From JBCDJG01 sp038748065 (GTDB taxonomy: Bacteria > Pseudomonadota > Gammaproteobacteria > Pseudomonadales > Halieaceae): a DNA stretch of 35,767 nt. This document shows, in pieces, positions 7,956 to 16,295 of the stretch (the stretch's first letter is position 1; every line of letters begins with the position of its first letter). The notes under the pieces are model-generated. The model searched no databases. It saw only the letters and a program-made list of their open reading frames with translations, and was not told where the DNA came from. The DNA is taken from positions 1 through 35,767 of the forward strand of contig JBCDJG010000052.1 of assembly GCA_038748065.1 (NCBI GenBank), in the 5' to 3' direction. The position numbers and the translations under genes are program-made.

Positions 7956-9095
7956 ATGGCACAACCAGATAATTTCGGCTTCGGCGAAGAGGCGACGCTG
8001 CTTAAAGAGTCGGCGCGCAAATTTTTTGCTGACAACCTGAGCATCGATCAGCTGCATGCCCTTGTTGCTGCCGACCCTGAGCCGCGGCGGGAGCCGGCGT
8101 GCCTGTGGCGGGAGGATCTGTGGCAGCAGATGGTGGAACTGGGGTGGACTGCCCTGGCCGTACCCGAGGCGGCGGGGGGGCTGGAAATGCCGCTTGCGGC
8201 CGTCGCTGGATTGGTAGAGGAGGTCGGCCGAGCCGCTTTTCCCTGTCCGCTGCTAGGCACCCTGAACGCAACCTATGTGCTTGCCGCCTGTGGCGACGCG
8301 GGTCTCGGCGCGCTGGAAGAGCTTGCTGGCGGGCAGGCGGCTACGCTTGCGATCACCGATAAGCGGGGCAGCTGGGATTCTGCGAATTCAGGCGTGCGCG
8401 TGGAAAGTCGCCAGCTGAGCGGCTGGGCGAGCTATGCGCAGGATGCGCAGAAGGTGCAGAAAGTACTGGTCAGTGCGCTCGATGGTGCCGACCTGAAGCT
8501 CTACTGGGTTGATGTCACTGCGCCCGGGGTCAGCGTGCGGTCCGACAATATTGTTGATCTGACACGCGACCAGGCGCGGATTCAGTTCGATGGCGTGGTC
8601 ATTGACAACGAGCACGTGGTTGAAGTCTCAGCCGAGGGCGCGGATGCACTGGATCGTGCGATGCCCGCCGTTTGGACGCTGCTCGCGGCCGACATGTGCG
8701 GGGCCGGTGAGTGGCAACTGCAAACGACTGTCGAATACGCCAACGCCCGGCAGCAGTTCGATCACCCACTGGGTTTTTTCCAGGCGGTGAAACATCCGCT
8801 CGTCAACGTCATGATCGAGATCGATAAGGCGCGCTCGCTGGTCTACAACGCGGCCTGTGCCTACGATCACGAGCCAGATTTCGCAGCGCGCTATGCGCAC
8901 ATGGCCAAGTCTGCAGCCAGCGACATGGCCGACTTTGCCAGCGGCCGATCAGTGCAGTTCCACGGCGGCATCGGCTTTACCTGGGAATGCTATGTGCACC
9001 TGTATTTCAAGCGCCAGAAGCATAGCCAGCTGCTCTTTGGAGACGGTCCCTGGCACAGGGCTCGCCTGGCGGAGTTGATCATCGACGCGGCCTGA
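7956..9095 (+). CDS. Acyl-CoA dehydrogenase-like partner subunit
   Basis: The 379-residue protein has the family fold: N-terminal helical domain with LGWTALAVPEAAGGLEMPL, a central beta domain, and C-terminal ARQQFDHPLGFFQAVKH and HGGIGFTWECYVHLYFKR. No Glu is visible at either known catalytic position: AVWTLLAADM replaces the ERG segment, and the C-terminus lacks YEG. It therefore probably serves as the non-catalytic partner of the preceding gene in a heteromeric enzyme. That is inference from sequence plus the known architecture of ChsE-type complexes. A GGGGG ribosome site precedes ATG 7956 closely. Confidence 0.88.
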   Translation: MAQPDNFGFGEEATLLKESARKFFADNLSIDQLHALVAADPEPRREPACLWREDLWQQMVELGWTALAVPEAAGGLEMPLAAVAGLVEEVGRAAFPCPLLGTLNATYVLAACGDAGLGALEELAGGQAATLAITDKRGSWDSANSGVRVESRQLSGWASYAQDAQKVQKVLVSALDGADLKLYWVDVTAPGVSVRSDNIVDLTRDQARIQFDGVVIDNEHVVEVSAEGADALDRAMPAVWTLLAADMCGAGEWQLQTTVEYANARQQFDHPLGFFQAVKHPLVNVMIEIDKARSLVYNAACAYDHEPDFAARYAHMAKSAASDMADFASGRSVQFHGGIGFTWECYVHLYFKRQKHSQLLFGDGPWHRARLAELIIDAA

Positions 9096-9114
9096 ATCTG
9101 GCGGAGTAGGTCGG

Positions 9115-10824
9115 ATGAGCTGGAAAACCTGGCTGGTCGTCTTCACGGCACTGGTTACCGGTGTTGGCGTGGTTCTCAACCTTGCCACCCGACTGCCGGC
9201 GCCTCCGGCGCATCAGGTGTTTATCAACGCGGAGGTAATCACCCTGGATGATCAGGGCTCGGTTGCCGAGGCGGTGGCCGTACGCGGTGAACTGATCGAG
9301 GCCGTAGGCACCACCGACGAAATCATGGCCCTGGTGGAGGATCAGACGGTGGTGCACGACCTGCGCGGCCGGACCCTCATGCCTGGCTTTGTCGATGCGC
9401 ACGGCCATTTCCCCGCCAGCGGCATCAGCTCCGTCTCTGCGGATCTGTCCAGTCCCCCCGTTGGCGACGCGCTGAACATCAAGGATGTACTGGATGCACT
9501 GAGAGTCGAGGCGCAGCGCCGTCCCAACAGTGCCGTTATCACGGGTTTTGGATACGACGACACGCTGCTGGCGGAAAAGCGGCATCCAACCCGCGATGAT
9601 CTGGATAAGGTCTCCACCGAGCGGCCTGTGATCATTAACCATGTGTCCGGTCACCTGGCGGTCGCCAATTCCGCCGCGCTTGCCCTGGTCGGTATTAATG
9701 CGGATACGCCGGACCCCGAAGGGGGCGTCATTCAACGCCGTGAAGGCTCCAATGAGCCCAACGGCGTGCTCGAGGAGAACGCGGCTTTCATGGCGCTTGA
9801 GCTTAGTCTCGACTTTTCGCTTGGCGAAATTTATGCCCTGCTGAAAACATCGATCAACGACTACGCCAGTCACGGCGTTACCACCGCGCAATCCGGTGGC
9901 GCGGCGGCGCCCATGATGCAGGGCCTCAGCCTCGCCAGTCGCCTTGGCATGCTGCCCCTGCGCTTGAATCTGTTCGCCTTTGAAAAGGATACGGGCGAAG
10001 GGCTGCTGAACGGCGAGATTGTGCTGGACGAATACAGCACGGCGCGTGTCAAGGCCGTTGCGGTGAAGCTGGTGGCGGATGGCAGTATCCAGGGCTACAC
10101 GGGTTACCTCAGTCAGCCCTACCATGTTCCCTACAAAGGTGACGAAGCCTATCGCGGTTACCCGACGATTACGCGTGATGTGTTGTTCGAAAAGGTCGCC
10201 GCACTGCATAAGGCGGGCTTTCAACTTGCCATTCATGGCAACGGCGATCAGGCCATCGAAGACATCATTGATGCCTTTGAGGCAGCTCAGGCGGCCTACC
10301 CGGTCGACGACCCACGACTCATATTGATTCATGGGCAAATGGCACGCGAGGAACAGGTTAAGCGCATGAAGGGCCTGGGCATCACGCCCAGCTTCTTCAG
10401 CGCCCACACTTACTTCTGGGGCGACCGACACCGGGAGATTTTCATGGGCCCAGCGCGTGCAGATGCGATCAGTCCCGCGCAGTGGGCTGTTCAGCATGGA
10501 GTTCGTTACAGCTCTCACCTTGATTCACCCGTGGTACCGATGCGGCCGCTGCAGGCGGTGTGGAGTCAGGTATTTCGCCAGACCTATGGCGGCGACGTCC
10601 TGGGCCCCGAGCAGCGGGTGTCGGTCATGCAGGCGCTGCGTGCGGTGACCATCGATGCGGCGTGGCAGGTCTTCCAGGAAGATGAAATCGGCTCCATTGA
10701 ACCCGGAAAGCTGGCCGACCTGATCGTGCTGTCTGGCAGCCCTTTGAAGGAGCCGATGGCCATGCGTGACCTCAAAGTAGACCGTACCGTGGTCGGCGGA
10801 GCGACAATTTATCGCAGGCAATAG
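9115..10824 (+). CDS. Amidohydrolase, YtcJ/NfdA type (Amidohydro_3), membrane-anchored
   Basis: The 569-residue metal-dependent hydrolase starts with one hydrophobic segment (about residues 5-25), suggesting export or an inner-membrane anchor. The metal motif is VDAHGHF (His96, His98). It is followed by LVADGSIQGYTGY, the later metal/catalytic histidines in IHGNGDQAIED and LIHGQM, and SSHLDSPVVP containing the conserved Asp. The C-terminus has the usual IEPGKLADLIVLS. Family members hydrolyse N-formyl amides, amides or carbamates, and many are uncharacterised. It follows the dehydrogenase pair by 19 bp and may share its transcript. The substrate cannot be read from the sequence. Confidence 0.88.
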   Translation: MSWKTWLVVFTALVTGVGVVLNLATRLPAPPAHQVFINAEVITLDDQGSVAEAVAVRGELIEAVGTTDEIMALVEDQTVVHDLRGRTLMPGFVDAHGHFPASGISSVSADLSSPPVGDALNIKDVLDALRVEAQRRPNSAVITGFGYDDTLLAEKRHPTRDDLDKVSTERPVIINHVSGHLAVANSAALALVGINADTPDPEGGVIQRREGSNEPNGVLEENAAFMALELSLDFSLGEIYALLKTSINDYASHGVTTAQSGGAAAPMMQGLSLASRLGMLPLRLNLFAFEKDTGEGLLNGEIVLDEYSTARVKAVAVKLVADGSIQGYTGYLSQPYHVPYKGDEAYRGYPTITRDVLFEKVAALHKAGFQLAIHGNGDQAIEDIIDAFEAAQAAYPVDDPRLILIHGQMAREEQVKRMKGLGITPSFFSAHTYFWGDRHREIFMGPARADAISPAQWAVQHGVRYSSHLDSPVVPMRPLQAVWSQVFRQTYGGDVLGPEQRVSVMQALRAVTIDAAWQVFQEDEIGSIEPGKLADLIVLSGSPLKEPMAMRDLKVDRTVVGGATIYRRQ

Positions 10825-10829
10825 ACAGT

Positions 10830-10872
10830 CCCGAGGCATTTCGATATAAAGAACCAAACTAGGGTCCTCGGG
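10830..10872. repeat. Inverted repeat upstream of the 10877 gene
   Basis: CCCGAGG (10830-10836) and CCTCGGG (10866-10872) are perfect inverted 7-mers 29 bases apart. They flank an AT-rich stretch with GATATAAA and lie just before the start codon at 10877. They could form a stem in the leader or be a repressor-type arrangement; no further evidence. Confidence 0.35.
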
Positions 10873-10876
10873 TGCC

Positions 10877-11953
10877 ATGTACCGCTATAGCGTCGATAAC
10901 GCCATCACTTATACCTCCGAGGACTTCGTCCTCTTCAAGGAATCACCTTTCGCCTCGTGGATGGAGCGGCTGACCCTGGAAAACCCGGATCATGGCATAG
11001 AGCCAGACCCGGGTTCCGAGCCGCCGCAGGATACGCTGGAGAGCCAGGCCGATCTGGCCGACCTGCTGCGCGCCGAAGGCAAGCGAGTCAAGGCCATTGA
11101 TTGGCAGCTGGCAGAACCCGTGAGACGCACCGCTACCCTGGAGGCGCTGCGCTATGGCATCGACTTTATTGTTGACGGCCAATTGGCACTGGGTCCCTTA
11201 TCCGGTTCCGCCAACCTGCTGATGCGCACCAGCGGGTACTCTGACCTTGGAAACTTTCTCTATTTGCCCTGCGATACTCAGGGTCGGACCACCCTGCACT
11301 CAGCCTTTCGCCTGTGTTTTCTCGCCGATTTGCTGCACAGCCTGCAGGGCCAGCTGCCGCCGCAGCTGTTGATCATCCGCGGTGGCCAGGAGGTGCTGCC
11401 GCTGAATACGGAAGACCATATTTATCACTATCGAGCGGTGAAGAAGCGTTTCATGGACGCGCAGCGCCAGTTTCGCAAACACCGCATGCCTGATCCTGCC
11501 GAGTCTTCCCACTGTGGGCGCTGGTCATTGTGTGCCAATGAGGTCCTCAAGCAGCGGCTACTGTCGGAACCTGAACAGCCCGAAGAGGCGCTTGAGCCCG
11601 CGCCACAGATGCCTTTGGCGGATGCGCTGGCGGCTAGCCTGGCACCGGCGCCACAAGCGACGGGCACCGCCACCCGGCCAGTACCGACCGCAGGTACGCT
11701 GGCGGAGCAAGCGCAGCGATTACCGCCGAAGCCGAGTGTCGATGCAGCTGAATCCAGAGCACCGCTGGAGAACCTGTCATTCATTGGAAGCAGCCAGGGT
11801 ATCCCCGTGGAGCCGGAGATCAAGCCAGCGGCCGTGCCATCTGATAGTTTGAGCCCCGTCCCCGCGCCTCCGGCGCGGTCGTCTGCGGCAGCGGCCGAGC
11901 CGCGGCCCTTTCCCGACAAGCTGGACACTCGTAGCCTGGGTCGCGAGGACTAG
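10877..11953 (+). CDS. Hypothetical protein with globular N-domain and disordered Pro/Ala-rich tail
   Basis: The protein is 358 residues. Residues 1-235 look globular: YTSEDFVLFKESPFASWMERL near the start, a hydrophobic LEALRYGIDFIVDGQLALG, a LIIRGG strand, and HCGRWSLC near 215-222. The order of a 'SPFASWMDRL'-type helix, a 'G.DFIVDGQL' strand and a late Cys-x6-Cys recalls TM0106/RecB-like predicted nucleases, but this is only a weak resemblance from memory. Residues 236-358 are rich in Pro, Ala and Glu with low complexity, probably disordered. No signal peptide is seen. It ends convergent with the epoxide hydrolase, 42 bp away. No function is assigned. Confidence 0.7.
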   Translation: MYRYSVDNAITYTSEDFVLFKESPFASWMERLTLENPDHGIEPDPGSEPPQDTLESQADLADLLRAEGKRVKAIDWQLAEPVRRTATLEALRYGIDFIVDGQLALGPLSGSANLLMRTSGYSDLGNFLYLPCDTQGRTTLHSAFRLCFLADLLHSLQGQLPPQLLIIRGGQEVLPLNTEDHIYHYRAVKKRFMDAQRQFRKHRMPDPAESSHCGRWSLCANEVLKQRLLSEPEQPEEALEPAPQMPLADALAASLAPAPQATGTATRPVPTAGTLAEQAQRLPPKPSVDAAESRAPLENLSFIGSSQGIPVEPEIKPAAVPSDSLSPVPAPPARSSAAAAEPRPFPDKLDTRSLGRED

Positions 11954-11995
11954 GGAGCAGCGCTAGAGACTCGTGCCAGCGGCTGGAACCCGCGT

Positions 11996-13138
11996 CTAGC
12001 GGAGCGGCCGGAAGGCCTTACGCACTTCGTCGACGAAAACCTCAGGTTGCTCAAAAGCGGCGAAGTGACCGCCCTTGTCCAGATCGTTCCAGTAGATAAT
12101 CTGGCTGAATCGTTGTTCCGCCCAGCGCCGGCTGCTGCGGAAAATTTCCCTCGGAAAGATGGAGCAAGCCACTGGCATATCAATAGGCGCCATGTTGGGT
12201 TCGCGGAAGCTTTCCCAGTAGAGGCGCGCGGAGCTCGCGGCGCTATTGTTCAGCCAGTAGAGCATCACGTTGTCCAGCAGTTCGTCTTTGCTGAGCACAT
12301 TTTCTGGATGCTTGACGCCGTTTACCTCGCAGTCTGTCCAGGCGTAGAACTTTTCGACTATCCATGCCATCTGCCCCACGGCGGAGTCCGCCAGGCCATA
12401 GCCCAGGGTTTGCGGTCGGGTTGATTGTTGCTTGGAGTAGCCTGAATCCCAGGCATCATAGAAGCCCATACCTTCTAGCGCGGACTGCTCTGCCGGTGTC
12501 AGGTCGTCCATGGTGTCCGGATCAGGAGCAACAATGGGCATGTTCACGTGAATGCCAGCGCAGTGTTCTGTCTCAGTCTGGCCCATGCTCTGGGTCACCA
12601 TACTGCCCCAGTCGCCGCCCTGTGCGACGTATCGGTCGTAGCCGAGCACAGCCATCAACTCACCCCACATCTTGCCGATGACGGTGACCGAGGTGCCGGG
12701 TTTGCCCGGCTTGCCGGAAAACCCGTAACCGGGCAGTGAGGGCGCAACGAGGTGAAAGGCATCTGCGGCTTCGCCGCCGTGATCGGTTGGATTCACCAGT
12801 GGGTCGATAATCTTGTGAAACTCTACCACGGAGCCCGGCCAGCCGTGGGAAATGATCAGCGGCAGTGCCTCGGAGTGAGGGCTCTCGCAGTGAATGAAGT
12901 GCACGTCAATATCGTTGATAGACGTCTTGAACTGGGGCCACCCATTCAAGCGCGCTTCAAAACGGCGCCAGTCGTAGTCCTTGGCCCAGTAGTCTGCAAG
13001 CTCACGGGTGTAGCCCAGGGGCATGCCCTGACTCCAGTCATCGACGGTCTCGGCCTCTGGCCAGCGCGTGTTCCTCAGGCGTGCGCCCAGATAGTCCAGG
13101 GCTGCCTGGGGAATATCAACGGTGAAGGGTGTGATCAA
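11996..13138 (-). CDS. Epoxide hydrolase, microsomal/juvenile-hormone type
   Basis: The 380-residue alpha/beta-hydrolase opens with the EHN domain (FTVDIPQAALDYLGARL, WPQF near 68). It has the oxyanion motif HGWPG (98-102). The nucleophile is Asp176 in GGDWGS, the acid is Glu331 in FPREI, the base is His358 in KGGHFAAFEQPE, and Tyr307 sits in the lid. This is the complete set needed to hydrolyse epoxides to diols through an ester intermediate. It is on the minus strand with the SRPBCC-SDR gene upstream (55 bp), probably one unit. With the neighbouring dehydrogenases it points to catabolism of a hydrophobic, possibly unsaturated or cyclic, compound; the substrate is unknown. Confidence 0.9.
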   Translation of the reverse strand: MITPFTVDIPQAALDYLGARLRNTRWPEAETVDDWSQGMPLGYTRELADYWAKDYDWRRFEARLNGWPQFKTSINDIDVHFIHCESPHSEALPLIISHGWPGSVVEFHKIIDPLVNPTDHGGEAADAFHLVAPSLPGYGFSGKPGKPGTSVTVIGKMWGELMAVLGYDRYVAQGGDWGSMVTQSMGQTETEHCAGIHVNMPIVAPDPDTMDDLTPAEQSALEGMGFYDAWDSGYSKQQSTRPQTLGYGLADSAVGQMAWIVEKFYAWTDCEVNGVKHPENVLSKDELLDNVMLYWLNNSAASSARLYWESFREPNMAPIDMPVACSIFPREIFRSSRRWAEQRFSQIIYWNDLDKGGHFAAFEQPEVFVDEVRKAFRPLR

Positions 13139-13193
13139 TGCTCCGACTCCTGAATCTGGGGGTCAGAGCAATGTAGCATAGGCCGCGCTCGCG

Positions 13194-14633
13194 TCAGCCG
13201 CTCGCCTTGGAAGACACCTCAGCAGTTTCACTATATAGCCCAATGTCGAAGCTCTCGAGGAATTCGATCAACGCTTCGCGCTCTCCGGGCGCTTCGCGGG
13301 TTCCCGACAGAAGGTAGGTGCCACGGGGCTCGCGGTCGAGGAATAGCTTGCCGCTGGCCTTGCCGGCCTCACTCGCGACGGCCAGCCAAACGATGGTATC
13401 TGCGCCTTCCAGCGGGCTGCGCAAGATGCGACGTGTCAGCTTGTGAAAGGCGGGCAGCGCCGTCACCACGCCTGGCGTATCTGCCCAGCCCGGATGCATG
13501 GCGTTGATGGTAATGCCCTCATCCGCCCACTGTTCGGCCCACTCCTCGGTCATCACCATGAGTGCACGTTTGGCGCGGGCGTAGGCTGTGCTGCCGGAGT
13601 AACCCGCCTTGCCCATGATCAGCTTGTCGACCTCAAGCCGCTGCGTATACATGCCACCCGAGACCACATTCACCACGCGGGCGTCCTCGGCTTTGCGCAG
13701 CAGAGGCAACAGTCCGAGGGTGAGGCGGTAGGGTGAGAGCAGCAACAGGGCAAAGCTCTGTTCGAGGCCTTCCGCCGTTACCTGGCGCGGATTGAACAGA
13801 GCATCCGCGTTGTTGATCAGCACGTCGATGGCTTGGCGACGACGCTTCAGGCGCGCAACGAGGTCGTCGACGTCTGCCATCAGGCTCAGGTCAGCCAGTT
13901 CAACGCGGCAGTTGGTATTACCTGTCTCGTCCTCTACTTCCTTTAACAGTGCGTCGGCCTTGCGCTCATCGCGAATAACCAGCGTCAGGTTGGCGCCCAG
14001 CTCAGCCAGGCGCAGGGCTGTGGCCTTGCCGAGGCCAGCGCTGGCGCCGGTAATGACGACGTGCTTCCCGCTCATTGAGGCTGACATGGGATTCCAGCGT
14101 TTGCGTCCGCGGCGGTAGCCCGCGCGGGTAAAGTGGCTGAGACCTGGCAGCACCCAGCGGTCTGCGCGGGTGTTATCAGCCGTAAAATCCGGGGCCGGGT
14201 AGTCATCATCGAGGGCCGCTTTGAGGCCGGCTAGCGCATCGCGGCCCATTTTGCGCATAGCGCTTTCGAAGCCGCCAACGAATTTGTCCAGTGGGCCAGA
14301 AAACGTGAAACAGGCGCGATAATCGATGTGTGTGCCGGATTCAGTCGCGGAAAACTCGATAATGTCCTCGACTTCAAAGTAGCGACAGGTGCCTTTCAGG
14401 CGAACGGTTTGAGACGGCACCAATTCCATCACCGTGTACACCAACAAAATGGAGCCCAGGGGTAGGGCACAGCGCACGTTAAAGCGCGTGCCTACCCTGA
14501 CCGGACCGGAATCCAGTTTTTCCGTTTCGAACGCGGTTGCGTCCCATTCAGCAGCGGTGCGGAAGTCGGCGACGTAGGCCCAGGCGTCTGCCGGGCTGCG
14601 TTCGACCTCGATTTCCTCGTGTAACTCGAGCAT
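13194..14633 (-). CDS. SRPBCC-domain / short-chain dehydrogenase fusion (DHRS12-like)
   Basis: The single 479-residue reading frame joins two domains. Residues 1-150 resemble a START/SRPBCC lipid-binding domain (ERSPADAWAYVADF, AAEWD). Residues about 186-470 form a short-chain dehydrogenase with NAD(P)-binding TGASAGLG (195-202), NNAD (274-277, instead of the usual NNAG), catalytic Ser325 in VNVVSGG, and Tyr351/Lys355 in YARAK. The SDR half is closest in feel to DHRS12/retinol-dehydrogenase-like enzymes. A Met-rich junction near 183-187 could be the relic of a separate start. Pairing a hydrophobic-ligand cup with an oxidoreductase suggests a lipid or steroid-like substrate; this is inference. 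Confidence 0.85.
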   Translation of the reverse strand: MLELHEEIEVERSPADAWAYVADFRTAAEWDATAFETEKLDSGPVRVGTRFNVRCALPLGSILLVYTVMELVPSQTVRLKGTCRYFEVEDIIEFSATESGTHIDYRACFTFSGPLDKFVGGFESAMRKMGRDALAGLKAALDDDYPAPDFTADNTRADRWVLPGLSHFTRAGYRRGRKRWNPMSASMSGKHVVITGASAGLGKATALRLAELGANLTLVIRDERKADALLKEVEDETGNTNCRVELADLSLMADVDDLVARLKRRRQAIDVLINNADALFNPRQVTAEGLEQSFALLLLSPYRLTLGLLPLLRKAEDARVVNVVSGGMYTQRLEVDKLIMGKAGYSGSTAYARAKRALMVMTEEWAEQWADEGITINAMHPGWADTPGVVTALPAFHKLTRRILRSPLEGADTIVWLAVASEAGKASGKLFLDREPRGTYLLSGTREAPGEREALIEFLESFDIGLYSETAEVSSKASG

Positions 14634-14770
14634 GGCGTTGTTGCGTTAAGTTGTTGATGTTGCAGTTAATACGCGGCATAGATCGGCACAGTTCACCCCC
14701 GAAATCTGTAAAAATCTTTGACAGTTCCAGGCCAAGGCGTCCAGTTTGCTTTACGCTAAAAAAGGGCGGT

Positions 14771-14799
14771 TTGACATTTTTGGCATAAGCGACCATCTT
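14771..14799 (+). promoter_or_regulatory. Possible sigma-70 promoter before the DUF1127 remnant and sortase
   Basis: TTGACA (14771-14776) is a perfect -35 hexamer. The hexamer 17 bases later, CATCTT (14794-14799), matches TATAAT at only three positions. It lies in the 260-bp divergent gap between the SDR fusion and the sortase, just before a ribosome site (GGAG) and ATG 14813. Confidence 0.35.
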
Positions 14800-14812
14800 A
14801 CCTGGAGAATAA

Positions 14813-14903
14813 ATGATTAGTGCGCTCCGCAAGTGGCGCCAGTACCACACGTGAAGGCAGGGGAGCGGGCTCAGCTCGCGACATAGGCATTACATGCCCT
14901 TAG
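14813..14903 (+). pseudogene. Broken DUF1127-like small gene (or 13-codon leader peptide)
   Basis: ATG 14813, preceded by GGAG with good spacing, encodes MISALRKWRQYHT and then TGA at 14852-14854. This matches the N-terminus of DUF1127 small proteins (R-x-W-x-x-Y-R). Shifting frame at 14850 yields a downstream run with RE and then SARDIGIT, ending at TAG 14901-14903, which resembles the C-terminal 'LSDRELADIGI' signature. The two halves suggest a frameshifted, shortened DUF1127 gene. Alternatively the first 13 codons are a genuine leader peptide ahead of the sortase gene. The identification rests on short motifs. Confidence 0.35.
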
Positions 14904-15685
14904 GTATGATTGGGAAACGCGCTTTGCGCTCTGTTGAGTGGAGCAGCTACGCCGCCGGCGTAGCACTTACGGGCATTTTTGTGGTCCAGCTCGCGCAGGG
15001 TGAGGCGGAGCGCCGTGCCGATATCGCTTCCTTCCAGGCAACAGCCGAGTCGAGCGCGAGCTCCTTTGGTACTCAAGGCGGTGGTGCTCAAGCTGGTGGT
15101 CCTCAAGCAGATGGTGCTCAAGCCGATACGGCGATGTTATCGATCACTGCCGATGATGCTGAGCCTGCGGCCCAGGGGTCGGACGCGCTGCCTTTCGATC
15201 TGCCCGACAGCCCGGATACCAGTCTCTGGGCGCCCGGCAGGATAGACGACTACAGGGCCAGCCTGGTGGCGGATCTACCCCCCGTGCTCGGCGTGCTCGA
15301 GGTGCCGGCGATTGGTCTGGAGGTCCCTGTCTACTCGACCAGCACCGATCTCACCATGGATCGCGGAGCCGGCATCATCAACGGCATGTCCTATCCTCAT
15401 GAGCCCGGCAATATCGGCATTTCCGGACATCGCGATGGCTATTTCCGTGTACTCAAAGACGTGGAGATTGGCGATAAGCTGGTTCTGGACACACTCGAGG
15501 GCGATAAGCTCTTCACGGTTGACTCAACGCAGGTGGTCGAAATCACTGATACCCGTCTGCTGCAGGACACCGATGACCAAACGGTGACGCTCGTCACCTG
15601 TTACCCCTTTTATTTTGTCGGGCATGCGCCCCAGCGATTTATCGTCACTGCGTCCCTCGACACCACCAATGTCAATCAACGTTAA
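14894..15685 (+). CDS. Sortase, class D-like
   Basis: This membrane-anchored cysteine transpeptidase is 263 residues long. A hydrophobic segment at about 18-34 anchors it in the inner membrane. Residues 55-130 are a low-complexity linker with four pentapeptide repeats, then a proline-rich neck. The sortase domain spans about 130-258, with catalytic His179 in ISGHRDGYFR, Cys236 in VTLVTCYPF and Arg248 in APQRFIV, so the triad is complete. Only 13 bp separate it from a gene whose product carries an LPXTA-like sorting signal, the likely dedicated substrate. In Gram-negatives the acceptor of such sortases is unknown. The start ATG 14894 lacks a clear ribosome site; ATG 14906 is an alternative. 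Confidence 0.9.
   Translation: MPLGMIGKRALRSVEWSSYAAGVALTGIFVVQLAQGEAERRADIASFQATAESSASSFGTQGGGAQAGGPQADGAQADTAMLSITADDAEPAAQGSDALPFDLPDSPDTSLWAPGRIDDYRASLVADLPPVLGVLEVPAIGLEVPVYSTSTDLTMDRGAGIINGMSYPHEPGNIGISGHRDGYFRVLKDVEIGDKLVLDTLEGDKLFTVDSTQVVEITDTRLLQDTDDQTVTLVTCYPFYFVGHAPQRFIVTASLDTTNVNQR
15068..15127 (+). repeat. Four tandem 15-bp repeats inside the sortase linker
   Basis: Units at 15068-15082, 15083-15097, 15098-15112 and 15113-15127 each follow the pattern GGT-NCT-CAA-G-NNGRT and encode G-x-Q-x-x pentapeptides (GTQGG, GAQAG, GPQAD, GAQAD). Because 15 is a multiple of three, gain or loss of units changes linker length without breaking the frame. Confidence 0.8.
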
Positions 15686-15698
15686 AGGAGGAATTGAC

Positions 15699-16277
15699 AT
15701 GAAAAAGAAGCTGGTAGTAGCAACGGGACTGGCGCTGTCCCTGTCCGCAGGACAACTAATGGCGCAGAACGCCAGCACAGCCGACATGGTCAAGGAGGCG
15801 CCCACTTGTGCGGACCTGAATTGGTCTGCGGAGGTGCTCGCTAACAACCCGGACATCGGCATGACCTGTCAGGCCGTCTATGAGAAGGATGGCAAGCTGT
15901 TCGCAAAAGCATCGATTGAAGTTGTACGCGTGCGCGGCAACCGCATGACCTTCCGCACCTTGCACACCGATGGCACCAAGGGCGACAGCCGCAGCGTTAC
16001 GCTGGATCCGAGCTGGCGTGCTGAGATCGGTGGTCGCTCCTATCGCGCCAGTGATCTGATGCGCGGTCAGCAACTGAATGTCTATCTGCCAGAAGATCGT
16101 TTCGCCCTCGCGGTTGAGGACATGGATGGCCCTGATGATTCAGAAATTGTCGTCATCGAAGAAGAAATGATCGAGATGCCGACGACGGCCAGCCCGCTGT
16201 TCCTGGTGGGCCTCGCCGGCGGCGCCCTGCTTGCGCTGGGTGGCGTACTGAGCGGTCTGCGGCGTCGCCTGTCCTGA
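15699..16277 (+). CDS. Predicted sortase substrate with C-terminal MPTTAS sorting signal
   Basis: The product is 192 residues from ATG 15699, set by a strong AAAGGAGG site 6 bases upstream. The signal peptide MKKKLVVATGLALSLSAGQLMAQ is followed by a mature domain of about 135 residues with two cysteines (37, 57) that could form a disulfide. The C-terminus has the three-part cell-wall-sorting layout: MPTTAS (160-165, an LPXTA-like motif with Met for Leu), a hydrophobic stretch about 166-186, and the basic tail RRR. The mature domain has no function I recognise. Position directly behind the sortase and ahead of a terminator makes a two-gene enzyme-substrate operon. Confidence 0.82.
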   Translation: MKKKLVVATGLALSLSAGQLMAQNASTADMVKEAPTCADLNWSAEVLANNPDIGMTCQAVYEKDGKLFAKASIEVVRVRGNRMTFRTLHTDGTKGDSRSVTLDPSWRAEIGGRSYRASDLMRGQQLNVYLPEDRFALAVEDMDGPDDSEIVVIEEEMIEMPTTASPLFLVGLAGGALLALGGVLSGLRRRLS

Positions 16278-16295
16278 CAGGCTTGCAGCATTGCT

